Below are positions 43,028 through 52,271 of a DNA stretch of 64,000 nt, in pieces; position 1 is the stretch's first letter, and each line of letters starts with the position of its first letter. The notes beneath the pieces were generated by a model, which saw only the letters and a list, made by a program, of their open reading frames with translations, did no database searches and was not told the DNA's origin. Both the position numbers and the translations under genes were made by a program. Origin of the DNA: Mayfieldus sp038040285 (lineage in GTDB: Bacteria; Actinomycetota; Thermoleophilia; Solirubrobacterales; 70-9); NCBI GenBank assembly GCA_038040285.1, contig JBBPIN010000008.1, positions 1-64,000 on the forward strand, given 5' to 3'.

Positions 43028-43927
43028 ATGTCGCGAACTCGGACAAGGACGCTGGTTGCGCTGGTGGCATGCGTTACATGCGGCGTGTTCGCGGCGCCCG
43101 CCCAGGCGACGTTTCACCTGATGAAGATCGGCGAGGGTGCACGAAGGTGGGGGCACGAGCGCTGACTACGTTGTCTTGCAGATGTACGCCGAAGGCCAGA
43201 ACTTCGTCTCCGCGCACTATCTCGTCACATACGACGGCGTCAACGCATTCACGACGTATCAGTTTCCGAGCAACGTTCCCAACGGGCAGAACCAGCGCAG
43301 CATCCTGATCGCCGACATGAACCCGATCGGCGTCACGCCCGACTTCGTCGTTCCCACCACCAATCTGTTCCCCGCCCCAACGGGCCATGTGTGCTACATC
43401 GACACGCTTCCGTCGACCGGGATCGACTGCGTGGCGATCGGAACCCAGGCCACTCCAACCGGCAACCCTCACCGGCAGGCAACCCTGTTCTCTTCCCGGG
43501 CGGAATTGCAGCGGGCCAATCGATTGTGCGGACGATCTCCCGTGGCTGCCCCACGGCGTTGGATGCGGCGGACGACACCAATGACAGCGCCGCCGACTTC
43601 GCGCTCGGAACACCCTCGCCGCGCAACAACGCCAGCGCGCCGACCGAGAAGGCCTGCGGCGGCAGCAGCGGGGGCCCCAACACGAAGATCAAGAAGCGGC
43701 CGAGGAACCGGAGCCACGACACCACGCCGACCTACAGATTCAAGGCCACCGAAGCCGGCTCGACCTTCAAGTGCAAGATCGATCACAAGAAATTCCACAA
43801 GTGCAAGTCGCCGAAGACCTACCACGGGCTCGACCGCGGCAAGCACACGTTCAAGGTCGAAGCGATCGACGCGGCGGGGAACGTCGACCCCACCCCCGCC
43901 AAGGACAAGTTCAAGATCCTGCCCTAG
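43028..43927 (+). pseudogene. Secreted repeat/Ig-like protein with two compensating indels
   Basis: The first frame encodes a signal peptide (TLVALVACVTCGVFAAPAQA) and FHLMKIGE. Family-like sequence then continues one frame over (VHEGGGTSADYVVLQMYAEG through DCVAIGTQATPTGNP) and returns to the first frame at about 43470 (SPAGNPVLFPGGIAAGQS). An extra G at 43135-43137 and a missing C at 43466-43468 restore a 299-aa protein ending in an Ig-like repeat (TYRFKATEAGSTFKCKID). The first domain resembles lamin-tail-like surface modules. Sequencing error or real decay cannot be separated here. Confidence 0.65.
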
Positions 43928-43945
43928 ACCGCCTGGACATCGCGG

Positions 43946-44557
43946 CTAGGGCGAGAGCTGCTCGATCGACCAGCCGTCGCCGTCGCGCCGGTAGCGGAAG
44001 CGGTCGTGCAGCCGCGCCTCTCCCTGCTGCCAGAACTCGATCTGGTCCGGAACCACGCGGAAGCCGCCCCAGTGCGGAGGGCGCTCGACGTCTCGGCCCT
44101 TGAAGCGCTGCGTCGCCTCCTCGACCCGCCGCGTCAGCTGGGCGCGGTCGGAGAGTGGGGAGCTCTGCTCCGACGCCCAGGCGCCGATCTGCGCCTCGCG
44201 GGGGCGGGTGCGGAAGTAGGCGTCCGACTCCGCGGCGTCGATGCGTGTGACCGACCCGGAGATCCGCACTTGGCGGCCCAGCTGCTGCCACCAGATGGCA
44301 AGCGCGGCGCGCCCGTTGGCCCCCAGCTGCTCGGCCTTATCGCTGCGGTAATCGGTGTAGAAGTCGAATCCGTCCTCGCCCACCCCCTTGAGCAGGACGA
44401 AGCGCACGGCAGGCAAACCGCTGGCGTCGACGGTGGCCAGGGCCATCGCCTCGGCGAGGGGCACGGACGGGGCCGCCTCCGCGAACCAGGCCGCGAACTG
44501 CTCGATCGGGTCGGCGGCGAGGTCGTCGCGGCGCAGCGACCCCTCGAAGTCGGCCAT
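43946..44557 (-). CDS. pdxH: Pyridoxamine 5'-phosphate oxidase
   Basis: 203 aa. FMN- and substrate-binding segments: VRFVLLKGVGEDGFDFYTDY, ALAIWWQQLGRQVRISG, WASEQSSPLSDR, and the ending PDQIEFWQQGEARLHDRFRY with the conserved Arg and His. It makes pyridoxal phosphate. ATG 44557 overlaps the upstream stop in TGATG, so it was preferred over the TTG one codon earlier. Confidence 0.93.
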   Translation of the reverse strand: MADFEGSLRRDDLAADPIEQFAAWFAEAAPSVPLAEAMALATVDASGLPAVRFVLLKGVGEDGFDFYTDYRSDKAEQLGANGRAALAIWWQQLGRQVRISGSVTRIDAAESDAYFRTRPREAQIGAWASEQSSPLSDRAQLTRRVEEATQRFKGRDVERPPHWGGFRVVPDQIEFWQQGEARLHDRFRYRRDGDGWSIEQLSP

Positions 44558-45675
44558 CAACCCCCGCCGGTGCGGGCGAGCTCCTCACGCCCCGACCAGG
44601 CCTCCAGCAGCCACCCGAGGTGGTAGGGGCGCATTGCCCGGTTCACCTCCAGCTCCTCGGGGTCGGCGAGCCGTGGCGACGCATGCAGGTAGGTGGCGGC
44701 CGCATTGCGAGCCTGGCGCGCGCGGGCGAAGCGAGGCTTGCGGCGGATCGATCGGTAGATCATCTCCGCCTCGCGATCGAGCATCTGGACGCCGAGCTCG
44801 TTGTTGCCGTAGTTCCAGTCGAGGCTTCGCACCGCGACGTCGCGGTACCGCGGCTCGCCGGTCGCCTCGGTGAGGCCGTGCATCCCGATCATCGCCATCG
44901 AGTCCTGATGGACCGAGTAGAGCTCGTATGGCTCGACCACGGTGCCCCTGACCGGGTCGTAGATCCAGGGCCAGGCGCCGTTCGGCATCTGGTTGCGCAG
45001 CAGCAGGTCGCCGATCGAGCGGGCCGCGTCGCGAGCCGCACCGTCGTCGCGGATCCGCGCCAGCTGGCTGAGCGCGAGGACCGAGTAGATCTGGTCGGCG
45101 AAGTGCGGCAGGCGCTTGCGGCGGCCACGCAGCACGTGGGTGACCAGCCCGCCCCGGGGTCGGCGCTTTTCGATCAGTTGCTCACGGCACTCGGCGAGGA
45201 GCGGCTCCCCCGCTCCCAGGGCGCCCCGCGCGCCCGCCTCGGTGAGCCCGGTGGCGATCCAGGCAACCTCCATGCTGAGCAGGCCGTCGAGGTCGCTTTC
45301 GGTGAGCTTCGCCTTCAACGCTCCGACCAACTCGCCTACCGCGTCTCCTTCGCTTCGTGACTCGGCCCACAGCGCGAGTCCGAGGTCTCCCGGCGTCAGC
45401 TCGGGGGAGTTGAGCTCGGAGAGCACGCGGCTGCGCAGGGCGCCGAGGTGGAACGGATTCTCGAGGCCGTGCTCCTCGGCGCGCAGAAGGCCGAGCAGGA
45501 CGATCAGCGTGTAGCGCAGCGAGCGTCCCTCGGGCCTGCCTCCTTCCGCCCTCAGCTCGTGGCAGAAGACGCCGTCGGCGCGCTGCATCGAGGGGAGTCT
45601 GCGCAACGCGAAGCGCTCCAGCTCGCGCACCTGCTCGACGCGGTCGGTCCTCGCCGTCTCCACCTCGTCGCTCAT
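44557..45675 (-). CDS. Alpha-helical protein, possibly (alpha/alpha)-barrel; unknown function
   Basis: 372 aa, soluble. Repeated helix pairs and segments like RRKRLPHFADQIYSVLALSQLA, NGAWPWIYDP and YSVHQDSMAMIGMHGLTEAT resemble terpene-cyclase or six-hairpin-glycosidase-like helical barrels, but no catalytic motif can be fixed. ATG 45675 overlaps the AAC(3)-like stop (ATGA) and its end overlaps pdxH, so it lies in a three-gene unit. A polysaccharide-related role is a guess from the neighbour. Confidence 0.6.
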   Translation of the reverse strand: MSDEVETARTDRVEQVRELERFALRRLPSMQRADGVFCHELRAEGGRPEGRSLRYTLIVLLGLLRAEEHGLENPFHLGALRSRVLSELNSPELTPGDLGLALWAESRSEGDAVGELVGALKAKLTESDLDGLLSMEVAWIATGLTEAGARGALGAGEPLLAECREQLIEKRRPRGGLVTHVLRGRRKRLPHFADQIYSVLALSQLARIRDDGAARDAARSIGDLLLRNQMPNGAWPWIYDPVRGTVVEPYELYSVHQDSMAMIGMHGLTEATGEPRYRDVAVRSLDWNYGNNELGVQMLDREAEMIYRSIRRKPRFARARQARNAAATYLHASPRLADPEELEVNRAMRPYHLGWLLEAWSGREELARTGGG

Positions 45676-46595
45676 GCGACCCTCGCCTCGGCCAGCAGCT
45701 CGGGCGGGTAGATAGTCGACCCTTCGCCCAGCATCTGCTCGAACTGGGCCAGCAGCTCGGGAAGCGTCTGAGCGAGCACCTCCCCGCGCCCCAGGGTCAC
45801 CGAGCGCATCCCGCCGCTGATCAGCCTCTCCCGCACCTGCGCCTCCAGCGGGGGGTTGTTGTCGATTCGCTCGACCGTCACGCGCGGATCGTGGATCAGG
45901 GTGTGGACGACGACCGCCTCGCCATTCGCGTCGACGCAGCGGGCCCCGATTCGCTGTGGCCAGAAGACCTCGATCGGGTAGGGAGGCTCGCGCAGGCACT
46001 CGTAGGCGTGGTACATGGTGATCGCTCCCACCCCGGAGCCGAAGTAGACCTGATGGGCGCCGCGCTCGATCAGCCTCGCAAACGGGGTTCCGGCGCCAAA
46101 CGGCGTCTGGGCCAGCTCGTGGCCCGCCACGACCTCCTCGGCGCCCGGTCCGCGGGCACAGACCGAATGGGTCGGGTGCAGGCTGCGCACGACTCCATCC
46201 GAGGTTCGGAATCGCTCGCTGATCGCCCCCATCCTCGATGGCGTTTCGAGCAGATCGAAGACCGGGCCCTCGCGCAGATACTCAAGCGCCGGACGGTCGA
46301 GCGGGAATGCGGGCATCACGATCAGGCCACCCGGGCCGAGCACCTGGGCGAATGACTCGATCACCGCGTCGGGTCCGCCCTCGATCGTCCCGAACGAGGA
46401 CATCCCCGCCTGCACGAAGACTGCGTCGCCCTGCCCCAGGCCCGCCTCACGGAGGGCCGCCTCGATCTGAGGGCCCTCGATCCTCACCGGGTGCAGTCGC
46501 TCACGAGCCCGGTAGCGGACGCTGCGGTAGCGCTTGCGGGCCGCCCGCAAGGAGGCGAGCACGGGTTGAGGGAGGCGCCTCAGGAGCTTCCTCAT
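45672..46595 (-). CDS. AAC(3)-family N-acetyltransferase
   Basis: 307 aa. Antibiotic_NAT fold: DAVFVQAGMSSFGTIEGG, VMPAFPLDRP, the conserved SLHPTHSVCARGP and GVGAITMYHAYECL. Enzymes of this fold acetylate amines with acetyl-CoA. Chromosomal members in actinobacteria are often polysaccharide or metabolite enzymes, so the family name is not evidence of aminoglycoside resistance. A basic N-terminal stretch precedes the domain. First gene of the coupled unit ending in pdxH. Confidence 0.82.
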   Translation of the reverse strand: MRKLLRRLPQPVLASLRAARKRYRSVRYRARERLHPVRIEGPQIEAALREAGLGQGDAVFVQAGMSSFGTIEGGPDAVIESFAQVLGPGGLIVMPAFPLDRPALEYLREGPVFDLLETPSRMGAISERFRTSDGVVRSLHPTHSVCARGPGAEEVVAGHELAQTPFGAGTPFARLIERGAHQVYFGSGVGAITMYHAYECLREPPYPIEVFWPQRIGARCVDANGEAVVVHTLIHDPRVTVERIDNNPPLEAQVRERLISGGMRSVTLGRGEVLAQTLPELLAQFEQMLGEGSTIYPPELLAEARVA

Positions 46596-46628
46596 GCCCC
46601 GAAGGCTAAAGACCGGGCGGGCGGTTGC

Positions 46629-47468
46629 TCAGTTCTCGACTTCAGCCGCCGCGGCGGGCTCGACATCGCGAGGCTCGTCGAGATCGATCTCGCGCGGGCG
46701 GCCGATGAAGAAGCCCTGGGCGTAGTCGACGCCGAGTCGCTTGAGGATCTCCAACGTCAATCCGTCCTCGACTCCAACCGCGGCCGTCTTGCGGCCCAGC
46801 TTTGCGGCCAGGTCGACGATGCTGCCCATCACGTGGTAGTCGTCGAGGCTGCGCGGGAGGTCGCCCACGAACTCGCGGCTGACCTTGATCAACTGCGCCG
46901 GCAGGTGCTTGAGGAACTGCAGCGAGGAGTAGCCGACGCCGAACTCGTCGATCGCGAGGTCGCACCCGATCTGGGTCAGGCGGATCGCCAGCGCCTTCGC
47001 GGCCTCGAGATCGGTGCCGGCGCTGTTCTCGGAGATCTCGAAGGTGAGGTTGCGTGGGTCCAATCCGTCATGGACCGCCGTCTCGACCCGCTCGGTGAGC
47101 CCCGGATCGGTGAGCGAATGGGCGGAGAGGTTCACCGCCACCCGCCTGCCGCGACTCGCCATGTCGATCCCCTTGCCGACCATCATCGAGTCGATCTCCA
47201 GCGAGAGGCCGAACGCCTCCGCGGTGGGCAGGAAGGCGAACGGCGCGACCAGCTGACCGTCGGGCATCTTCACCCGGGCCAGCAGCTCCTCGCTGGCGAC
47301 GGCGCCGGTCCTCAGGTCCTGGATCGGCTGCGAGAAGACGACGAAGCGATCGTGCTCGATCGCCGAGCGGACCTGCTCGACCGAGAGGGTATGGGGCTCG
47401 TCGCGGTCGACCGCGGGCGCGGCCTCAAGCTCAGCGGACTCGCCGCCGGATTTGGCGTGGACCTCCAT
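46629..47468 (-). CDS. Degenerate EAL-domain protein
   Basis: 279 aa, one EAL domain, no GGDEF or membrane part. Several catalytic positions deviate: EAL reads EEL (Glu60), DDFG reads DEFG (Asp174/Glu175), KID reads KVS (Lys195), and AEGVE reads AVGVE, losing the metal-associated Glu at 231. Asn113, Glu144 and Gln251 remain. It therefore probably binds c-di-GMP or a partner rather than hydrolysing it. ATG 47468. Confidence 0.82.
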   Translation of the reverse strand: MEVHAKSGGESAELEAAPAVDRDEPHTLSVEQVRSAIEHDRFVVFSQPIQDLRTGAVASEELLARVKMPDGQLVAPFAFLPTAEAFGLSLEIDSMMVGKGIDMASRGRRVAVNLSAHSLTDPGLTERVETAVHDGLDPRNLTFEISENSAGTDLEAAKALAIRLTQIGCDLAIDEFGVGYSSLQFLKHLPAQLIKVSREFVGDLPRSLDDYHVMGSIVDLAAKLGRKTAAVGVEDGLTLEILKRLGVDYAQGFFIGRPREIDLDEPRDVEPAAAAEVEN

Positions 47469-47574
47469 GTGTGCGATTTATCGTCAGCCTGCACGCACCA
47501 GGCAAGCAGGGGGAGCGGACGCCCAGGACGTGGGTAACCCGTGCTTGGACGGATGTATCAGCCGGAGCCCTGAA

Positions 47575-49392
47575 CTAGCGTGGGGTCGCGTACAGGCCCT
47601 CGATCTGGGCCTCGTATTTCTCGACGATCGGCCTACGCTTTAACTTCATCGTCGGGGTCAGTTCGTCGCCCCCGGGCAGCCACTCGCCGGGCAGGACCTC
47701 GAACTTCTTGATCTGCTCGACCCGCGACATCTTCGAGTTGGCCTCGTCGACGCCCTCCTGGAGCGCCGCGATCGTCTTCGGATCCTGGGCCAGCTTCTCC
47801 AGCGAGGACCCCTCTAGTCCGTTGTTTGCCGCCCAGCTAGGCGCATAGTCGGGGTCGAGCACTATCAACGCCACGTTGTAGGGGCGGGCGTCGCCGATCG
47901 CGATGCACTGACCGACCAGGGGGGTCGCCGCCTTCAGCTTTGACTCGATGTTGACCGGCGACATGTTCTTGCCGGCCGCGTTGATGATGAGCTCCTTCTT
48001 GCGGTCGATGATCTTCAGGTAGCCATCCTCGTCGAGCTCGCCGATGTCGCCGGTCAGCAGCCAGCCCTCGGCGTCGATCGTCTCGGCGGTCTTCTCGGGC
48101 ATGTTGCGATAGCCGGGCATCACCGAGTCGCCTCGGACCAGCACCTCGCCGTCAGCAGCCAGCTTGATCTCGACCCCCGGCAGGGGCGGCCCGACCGTGC
48201 CCAGCTTGATCCGATCCGGTGGGTTGCAGGTCGCCGTGCCGCAGGTCTCCGACATCCCCCAAAGCTCGCCGATCGGGATCCCGATCGCGTGGAAGAACTC
48301 GAGCACCTCGAGCGATGTCGGGGCGGCGCCGACGTTTACCGCCACCGCCTCGTCGAGGCCGAGGGCCGCGCGCAGGTTGGAGAACATCTCCCGATCCGCC
48401 TTCTCGACGGCGGCTGTCAACACCGCCGAGACGTCCTCGCCTGCCTGCTCGGCCGCCAGCTTGGCGTGCGCCGCCTCGAGGCCCTTTTCGGCGGCGGCGC
48501 GCTGCTCGTCGGGGAGCTTGGCGAAGTTTGCCTCCAGGCCAGCTTTGAGCTTCTCCCAGATCCGCGGTACGGCGAAAAACCAGGTCGGGCGCACCTGCGG
48601 CAGGAACTCGATGATCTTGCGGGGGTCGGGACAGATCTCGACCATAAGACCTCGAATCACGGGCAGGTAGTAGTGGGCGCCGCGCTCGGCGATGTGGGCG
48701 GCGGGAAGCCAGGAGATGATCTTGCCGCCGGTCTCCGGGAACGGCACGATGCTGTCGACCGAGGCGGTGAGGCTCATCAGGTTGCGGTGGCTGAGCTGGA
48801 CGCCCTTCGGCGGCCCGGTGGTCCCCGAGGTGTAGATCAGGGTCAGCAGGTCGTCGAGGCCGACCTGGGCAGCCGCGTGGGCCGGGTCGAAGTCCGGCTC
48901 GGCGGACTCGATCTGCTCCAGTGTCGTCGTGCCTCCGTCCCCGTCGACCACGATCAGGTGCTCGAGCTGCGGCAGGTCCTTGCGCGCCGCCTCGAACTGC
49001 TCCAGGAACGTGGTTTCGACTATCCCGACCCTGGCGTCGGCGTCGCCCGCCGCGTAGGCGATCTGTTCCGGCGAGGAGGTCGGATAGATCGAGAACGGGA
49101 CCGCGCCCAGCGCCACGGCGCCGAGGTCGCAGGGGATGAACTCGGGGCGGTTGTTGAGCATGATCGCCACGGTGTCGCCCTTGCCGACCCCCAAGCCGGC
49201 CAGCCCGCCGGCGATCGCGTCGACGCGGCTGCGAAGGTCGTTCCAGCTGATCGAGTAGTCGTCAGGGGCCACGATCGCCGTGTCGTCGCCCAAGCGCTCG
49301 ACCGTGGCCAGAAACGCCTCGTAGAGGTTTCTCGCCGGCGGCTCCGTTAGAGGGCCGCCGCTCGCGTAGCGTTCAGCGGTGGTTACTTCCAC
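47575..49392 (-). CDS. fadD: Long-chain acyl-CoA synthetase (FadD/FACL)
   Basis: 605 aa. AMP-binding P-loop LIYTSGTTGPPKGVQLSHRN, the A5 region ELWGMSETCGTATCN, WLLTGDIGELDEDGYLKIID and the late KNMSPVNIESKLK. Activates fatty acids for membrane lipid or storage lipid synthesis; the WS/DGAT enzyme in the same window would use acyl-CoA. GTG 49392 start. A 182-residue insertion-like helical segment near 290-330 (AEKGLEAAHAKLAAEQAGED) is typical of this bacterial subgroup. Confidence 0.93.
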   Translation of the reverse strand: MEVTTAERYASGGPLTEPPARNLYEAFLATVERLGDDTAIVAPDDYSISWNDLRSRVDAIAGGLAGLGVGKGDTVAIMLNNRPEFIPCDLGAVALGAVPFSIYPTSSPEQIAYAAGDADARVGIVETTFLEQFEAARKDLPQLEHLIVVDGDGGTTTLEQIESAEPDFDPAHAAAQVGLDDLLTLIYTSGTTGPPKGVQLSHRNLMSLTASVDSIVPFPETGGKIISWLPAAHIAERGAHYYLPVIRGLMVEICPDPRKIIEFLPQVRPTWFFAVPRIWEKLKAGLEANFAKLPDEQRAAAEKGLEAAHAKLAAEQAGEDVSAVLTAAVEKADREMFSNLRAALGLDEAVAVNVGAAPTSLEVLEFFHAIGIPIGELWGMSETCGTATCNPPDRIKLGTVGPPLPGVEIKLAADGEVLVRGDSVMPGYRNMPEKTAETIDAEGWLLTGDIGELDEDGYLKIIDRKKELIINAAGKNMSPVNIESKLKAATPLVGQCIAIGDARPYNVALIVLDPDYAPSWAANNGLEGSSLEKLAQDPKTIAALQEGVDEANSKMSRVEQIKKFEVLPGEWLPGGDELTPTMKLKRRPIVEKYEAQIEGLYATPR

Positions 49393-49466
49393 TTCTCTCC
49401 TCCGGCGCGAACGCTACCGCACGGATCGCGAATCGGCGGGCGCTCAGAGCCCAGGAAGCAGGGCAC

Positions 49467-50555
49467 TCAGCGGACGTGGAAACCCCCATGGGTGAGGCGG
49501 TGGATGTCGTTGGTGAAGCCGATCACGAAGAGCATGATCACCAGCAGGAAGCCGACCACACCCGCCCGCTCCATGACGCTGAACGGGACCGGCGAGCCTC
49601 GCACCTTCTCGACCAGGCTCCAGAAGATGTGGCCGCCGTCGAGGGGCAGAAAGGGGAACAGGTTGATGAGGCCGAGCGAGAGGCTGACAATGGCCAGGAG
49701 TGTCAGCGCTTCGCGGGCGCCAAAGCCAATCGCCTGCTGGGTGACGTCGGTGGTACCGACGATGCCCGAGACCTGCTTGCGCTGCTCGGGCTCGAATATC
49801 CGCGCGATTGCACTCACGGTCCTCGAAGTGACGAACCACATGTCGTCGGCGGCGCTTCGCGCGGCCCCTGCGACGCTGAGATTCGCCGGTGTCGATCCGT
49901 AGGCAAAGCCGATCCGCGTCCGCTTCACGTCCGGGTCATACCTGGGCGTGATGAACAGGGTGTGGACCTGCCCATCGCGCGAGATCGTCAGCTTCACCGG
50001 CGTTTTCGCCCCGCACCCGTCGGTCTGCTTGCCGGGGCACTGGTGGCTGGCGACGATATGACCGAAGCGGGTCAGTCGGGTATCGGTCGCGACTCCCGGA
50101 AAGCGCTTGCCGTCGATCGCGATGATCGTGTCGCCGGGCTTCAGATTCGCCGCGGCGGGGCTGCCGGGATCGATCTGGCCGACGCTGTTGGTGATGTCGC
50201 TGGTGCTGAAGGCGAGCACGAAGAAGATCAGGAAGGCGAGCGCGATGTTGACCGCGGGACCTGCGCCGATCACGAGGATCCGCTTCCAGACCGGCTGGTG
50301 GTAGTAGCCCCGCGGGGCTACGTCGGGGGGCAGCTCCTCGTCGGGGTTCATGCCGGTGATCTTCACGAACCCCCCCGCGGGGATGGCCCCGATTCCGTAC
50401 TCGGTCTCGCCGCGCTTGATCGAAACCAGTTTCGGCGGGAAGAAAAGGAAGAAGCGCTCGACCCGCATCCCGACCGATTTCGCGGCCACGAAGTGACCGG
50501 CCTCGTGGAGAACGATCAATAGGGTGAAGCCGAGGATCGCGAGCACCCAGCTCAT
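49467..50555 (-). CDS. rseP: Site-2 intramembrane metalloprotease RseP
   Basis: 362 aa, four helices. Zinc-binding HEAGH at residues 17-21, a PDZ domain in the middle (VGQIDPGSPAAANLKPGDTI), and the third metal ligand in FPFLPLDGGHIFW. Cleaves anti-sigma factors and signal peptide remnants in the membrane. ATG 50555 overlaps the dxr stop (ATGA). The dxr-rseP order is the standard bacterial arrangement. Confidence 0.93.
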   Translation of the reverse strand: MSWVLAILGFTLLIVLHEAGHFVAAKSVGMRVERFFLFFPPKLVSIKRGETEYGIGAIPAGGFVKITGMNPDEELPPDVAPRGYYHQPVWKRILVIGAGPAVNIALAFLIFFVLAFSTSDITNSVGQIDPGSPAAANLKPGDTIIAIDGKRFPGVATDTRLTRFGHIVASHQCPGKQTDGCGAKTPVKLTISRDGQVHTLFITPRYDPDVKRTRIGFAYGSTPANLSVAGAARSAADDMWFVTSRTVSAIARIFEPEQRKQVSGIVGTTDVTQQAIGFGAREALTLLAIVSLSLGLINLFPFLPLDGGHIFWSLVEKVRGSPVPFSVMERAGVVGFLLVIMLFVIGFTNDIHRLTHGGFHVR

Positions 50556-51697
50556 GCGACCGCCATCTCCTCGATCAGGTCGGCGGAGCGCCGGCGGGCC
50601 TCCTCGTCGACCGCGAACAGCTGCTCGAAGTGCGAGACCGGTTCGGCCGGCATCTCGTCCAGCATCCGCTCGACGACCTCGGCGATGGCGGTGAAGCGCA
50701 GGCGACCGTCCAGGAATGCGGCGACGGCGACTTCGTCGACCGCGTTGAGCACACAGGGGGCAGTGCCACCGGCCTCCCCCGCCTCGCGCGCGAGCCGCAG
50801 ACACGGGAACGAGTCGAGATCAGGCGGCTCGAAGGTCAGCTCGCCGGCTGTCGCCAGGTCCAGCGCCGGCACTTCGGTGTCGGCGCGCTGCGGGAAGTGC
50901 AGCGCGTAGGAGATCGGCACCCGCATGTCGGGGTACCCCAGGTGGGCGAGCGAGGCGCCGTCGTTGAGGTGGACAAGTGAGTGGACGATCGATTGCGGGT
51001 GCACGACGACGTCGATCTGCTCGTAAGGGACCCCGAACAAATGGTGCGCCTCGATCGTCTCGAATCCCTTGTTCATCAGGGTGGCGGAGTCGACCGTGAT
51101 CCTTCCCCCCATGTCCCATGTCGGGTGGTCGAGCGCCTCCTCACGGGTCACCGCGTCGAGGTCGGTGCGTCCCCGGAACGGCCCGCCCGACGCCGTGATC
51201 ACCAGCCGCTCCACCGTTCCCGGCGGCTCGGCGCCGATCAGCTGGAACAGAGCCGAGTGCTCGGAGTCGACCGGCAACAGCCTCGCGCCGGTCCCCTCGG
51301 CAAGCGCGGTGACAAGCTCGCCGCCGATCACCAGGCTCTCCTTGTTCGCCAGCGCGACGTCGATGCCCTCGGAGAGCGCCACTATGGTCGGGCCGAGGCC
51401 CGCGGCGCCGACGATGCCGTTGAGCACCAGGTCGGCGCCAGATGTCGCGATCAGCTCGCGAATCCCGTCCTCGCCGGCCAGGACCTTGCCGTTCCAGGCC
51501 TGCTTTGCCTGGGTGGCGGCTTCGGGGTCAACCAGGGCGACCGCGGGGACGCCGTGCTCGCGCGCCTGCCCGAGCGCCTGTCCCCAGCTCGACTCGGCGG
51601 CCAAGCCGACGACACCAAGATCGTCACTTCGAGCGACGATCTCCAGGGCCTGGGTGCCGATCGACCCCGTGCAGCCGAGGATCACGACCTTGTTCAT
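50552..51697 (-). CDS. dxr: 1-deoxy-D-xylulose 5-phosphate reductoisomerase
   Basis: 381 aa. NADPH-binding VVILGCTGSIGTQALEIV at the N-terminus, the metal/substrate region LLPVDSEHSALFQLI, the ITASGGPFRG loop and MLNKGFE-like LMNKGFETIEAHHLF. Commits carbon to the MEP pathway; ispG lies 9 kb downstream in the same direction. ATG 51697. Confidence 0.95.
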   Translation of the reverse strand: MNKVVILGCTGSIGTQALEIVARSDDLGVVGLAAESSWGQALGQAREHGVPAVALVDPEAATQAKQAWNGKVLAGEDGIRELIATSGADLVLNGIVGAAGLGPTIVALSEGIDVALANKESLVIGGELVTALAEGTGARLLPVDSEHSALFQLIGAEPPGTVERLVITASGGPFRGRTDLDAVTREEALDHPTWDMGGRITVDSATLMNKGFETIEAHHLFGVPYEQIDVVVHPQSIVHSLVHLNDGASLAHLGYPDMRVPISYALHFPQRADTEVPALDLATAGELTFEPPDLDSFPCLRLAREAGEAGGTAPCVLNAVDEVAVAAFLDGRLRFTAIAEVVERMLDEMPAEPVSHFEQLFAVDEEARRRSADLIEEMAVA

Positions 51698-51733
51698 GTC
51701 AAGAAGGGTAGGGAGCGACGCGCCCGGGGCCGT

Positions 51734-52240
51734 TCAGGCCGCAGTGTCGAGGGCAAGCTGTTGCGGGTGCAGGCCACCCCACGGTGTTGTGGAGAGCGTC
51801 CGACGCCGCCGCTCGAGCGTCTCGGCGTAGGTGCCGTGGGTCGAGCCCCGAGCCGGCGTGTCGGTGATCCCGTACGCCTGGCGCATTGCCTCCTTCAGCG
51901 TCCGCCGGAAGAGCTGTCCGTGCCAGCTCCGACCGTGGCGGCCAACCGCGATGTGGACCAGCTCGTGGAGCAGCGTCTCCTGCGCGTCGCCTGGCCTAAT
52001 CTCCGGGTACGCAGTCACCGAGATGCGCCGCTCGGCAGGCACCGCGAACCCGAGGTTGCGGCGGGGGCGCGCAGATGCGCGACGCACGGCCAGCGTCGGG
52101 AGGCTTCGCGCCAGCGAGCCCCGGCTGCCGCCGAAGACCGGGAGAGTGCAAAGCCATCGCATCTCCCGATCAAGGTCTAGCCCGGCAACTTGGTAATAGG
52201 TCGCCGGGCGCCGCGGCCTTGCGCGCTTTGAGGCTCGCAT
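51734..52240 (-). CDS. SprT-like zinc metalloprotease-fold protein
   Basis: 168 aa. The HELVHIAVGRHGRSWHGQLF segment has the HExxH-like HELVH plus a downstream His (WHG), as in SprT-like/WSS1-type proteins. A basic N-terminus precedes it. No zinc ribbon follows, unlike SprT itself. Possibly a DNA-protein crosslink or housekeeping protease; role unproven. It lies between dxr and cdsA, an insertion in an otherwise standard gene order. Confidence 0.75.
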   Translation of the reverse strand: MRASKRARPRRPATYYQVAGLDLDREMRWLCTLPVFGGSRGSLARSLPTLAVRRASARPRRNLGFAVPAERRISVTAYPEIRPGDAQETLLHELVHIAVGRHGRSWHGQLFRRTLKEAMRQAYGITDTPARGSTHGTYAETLERRRRTLSTTPWGGLHPQQLALDTAA

Positions 52241-52271
52241 CGCGCTCTTGATCCTGCCGGCTGGAGCGGCG

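Noticed and set aside
45672..46595. Aminoglycoside resistance gene
   Set aside because: The AAC(3) fold alone does not show resistance; the chromosomal context with pdxH argues for another role.
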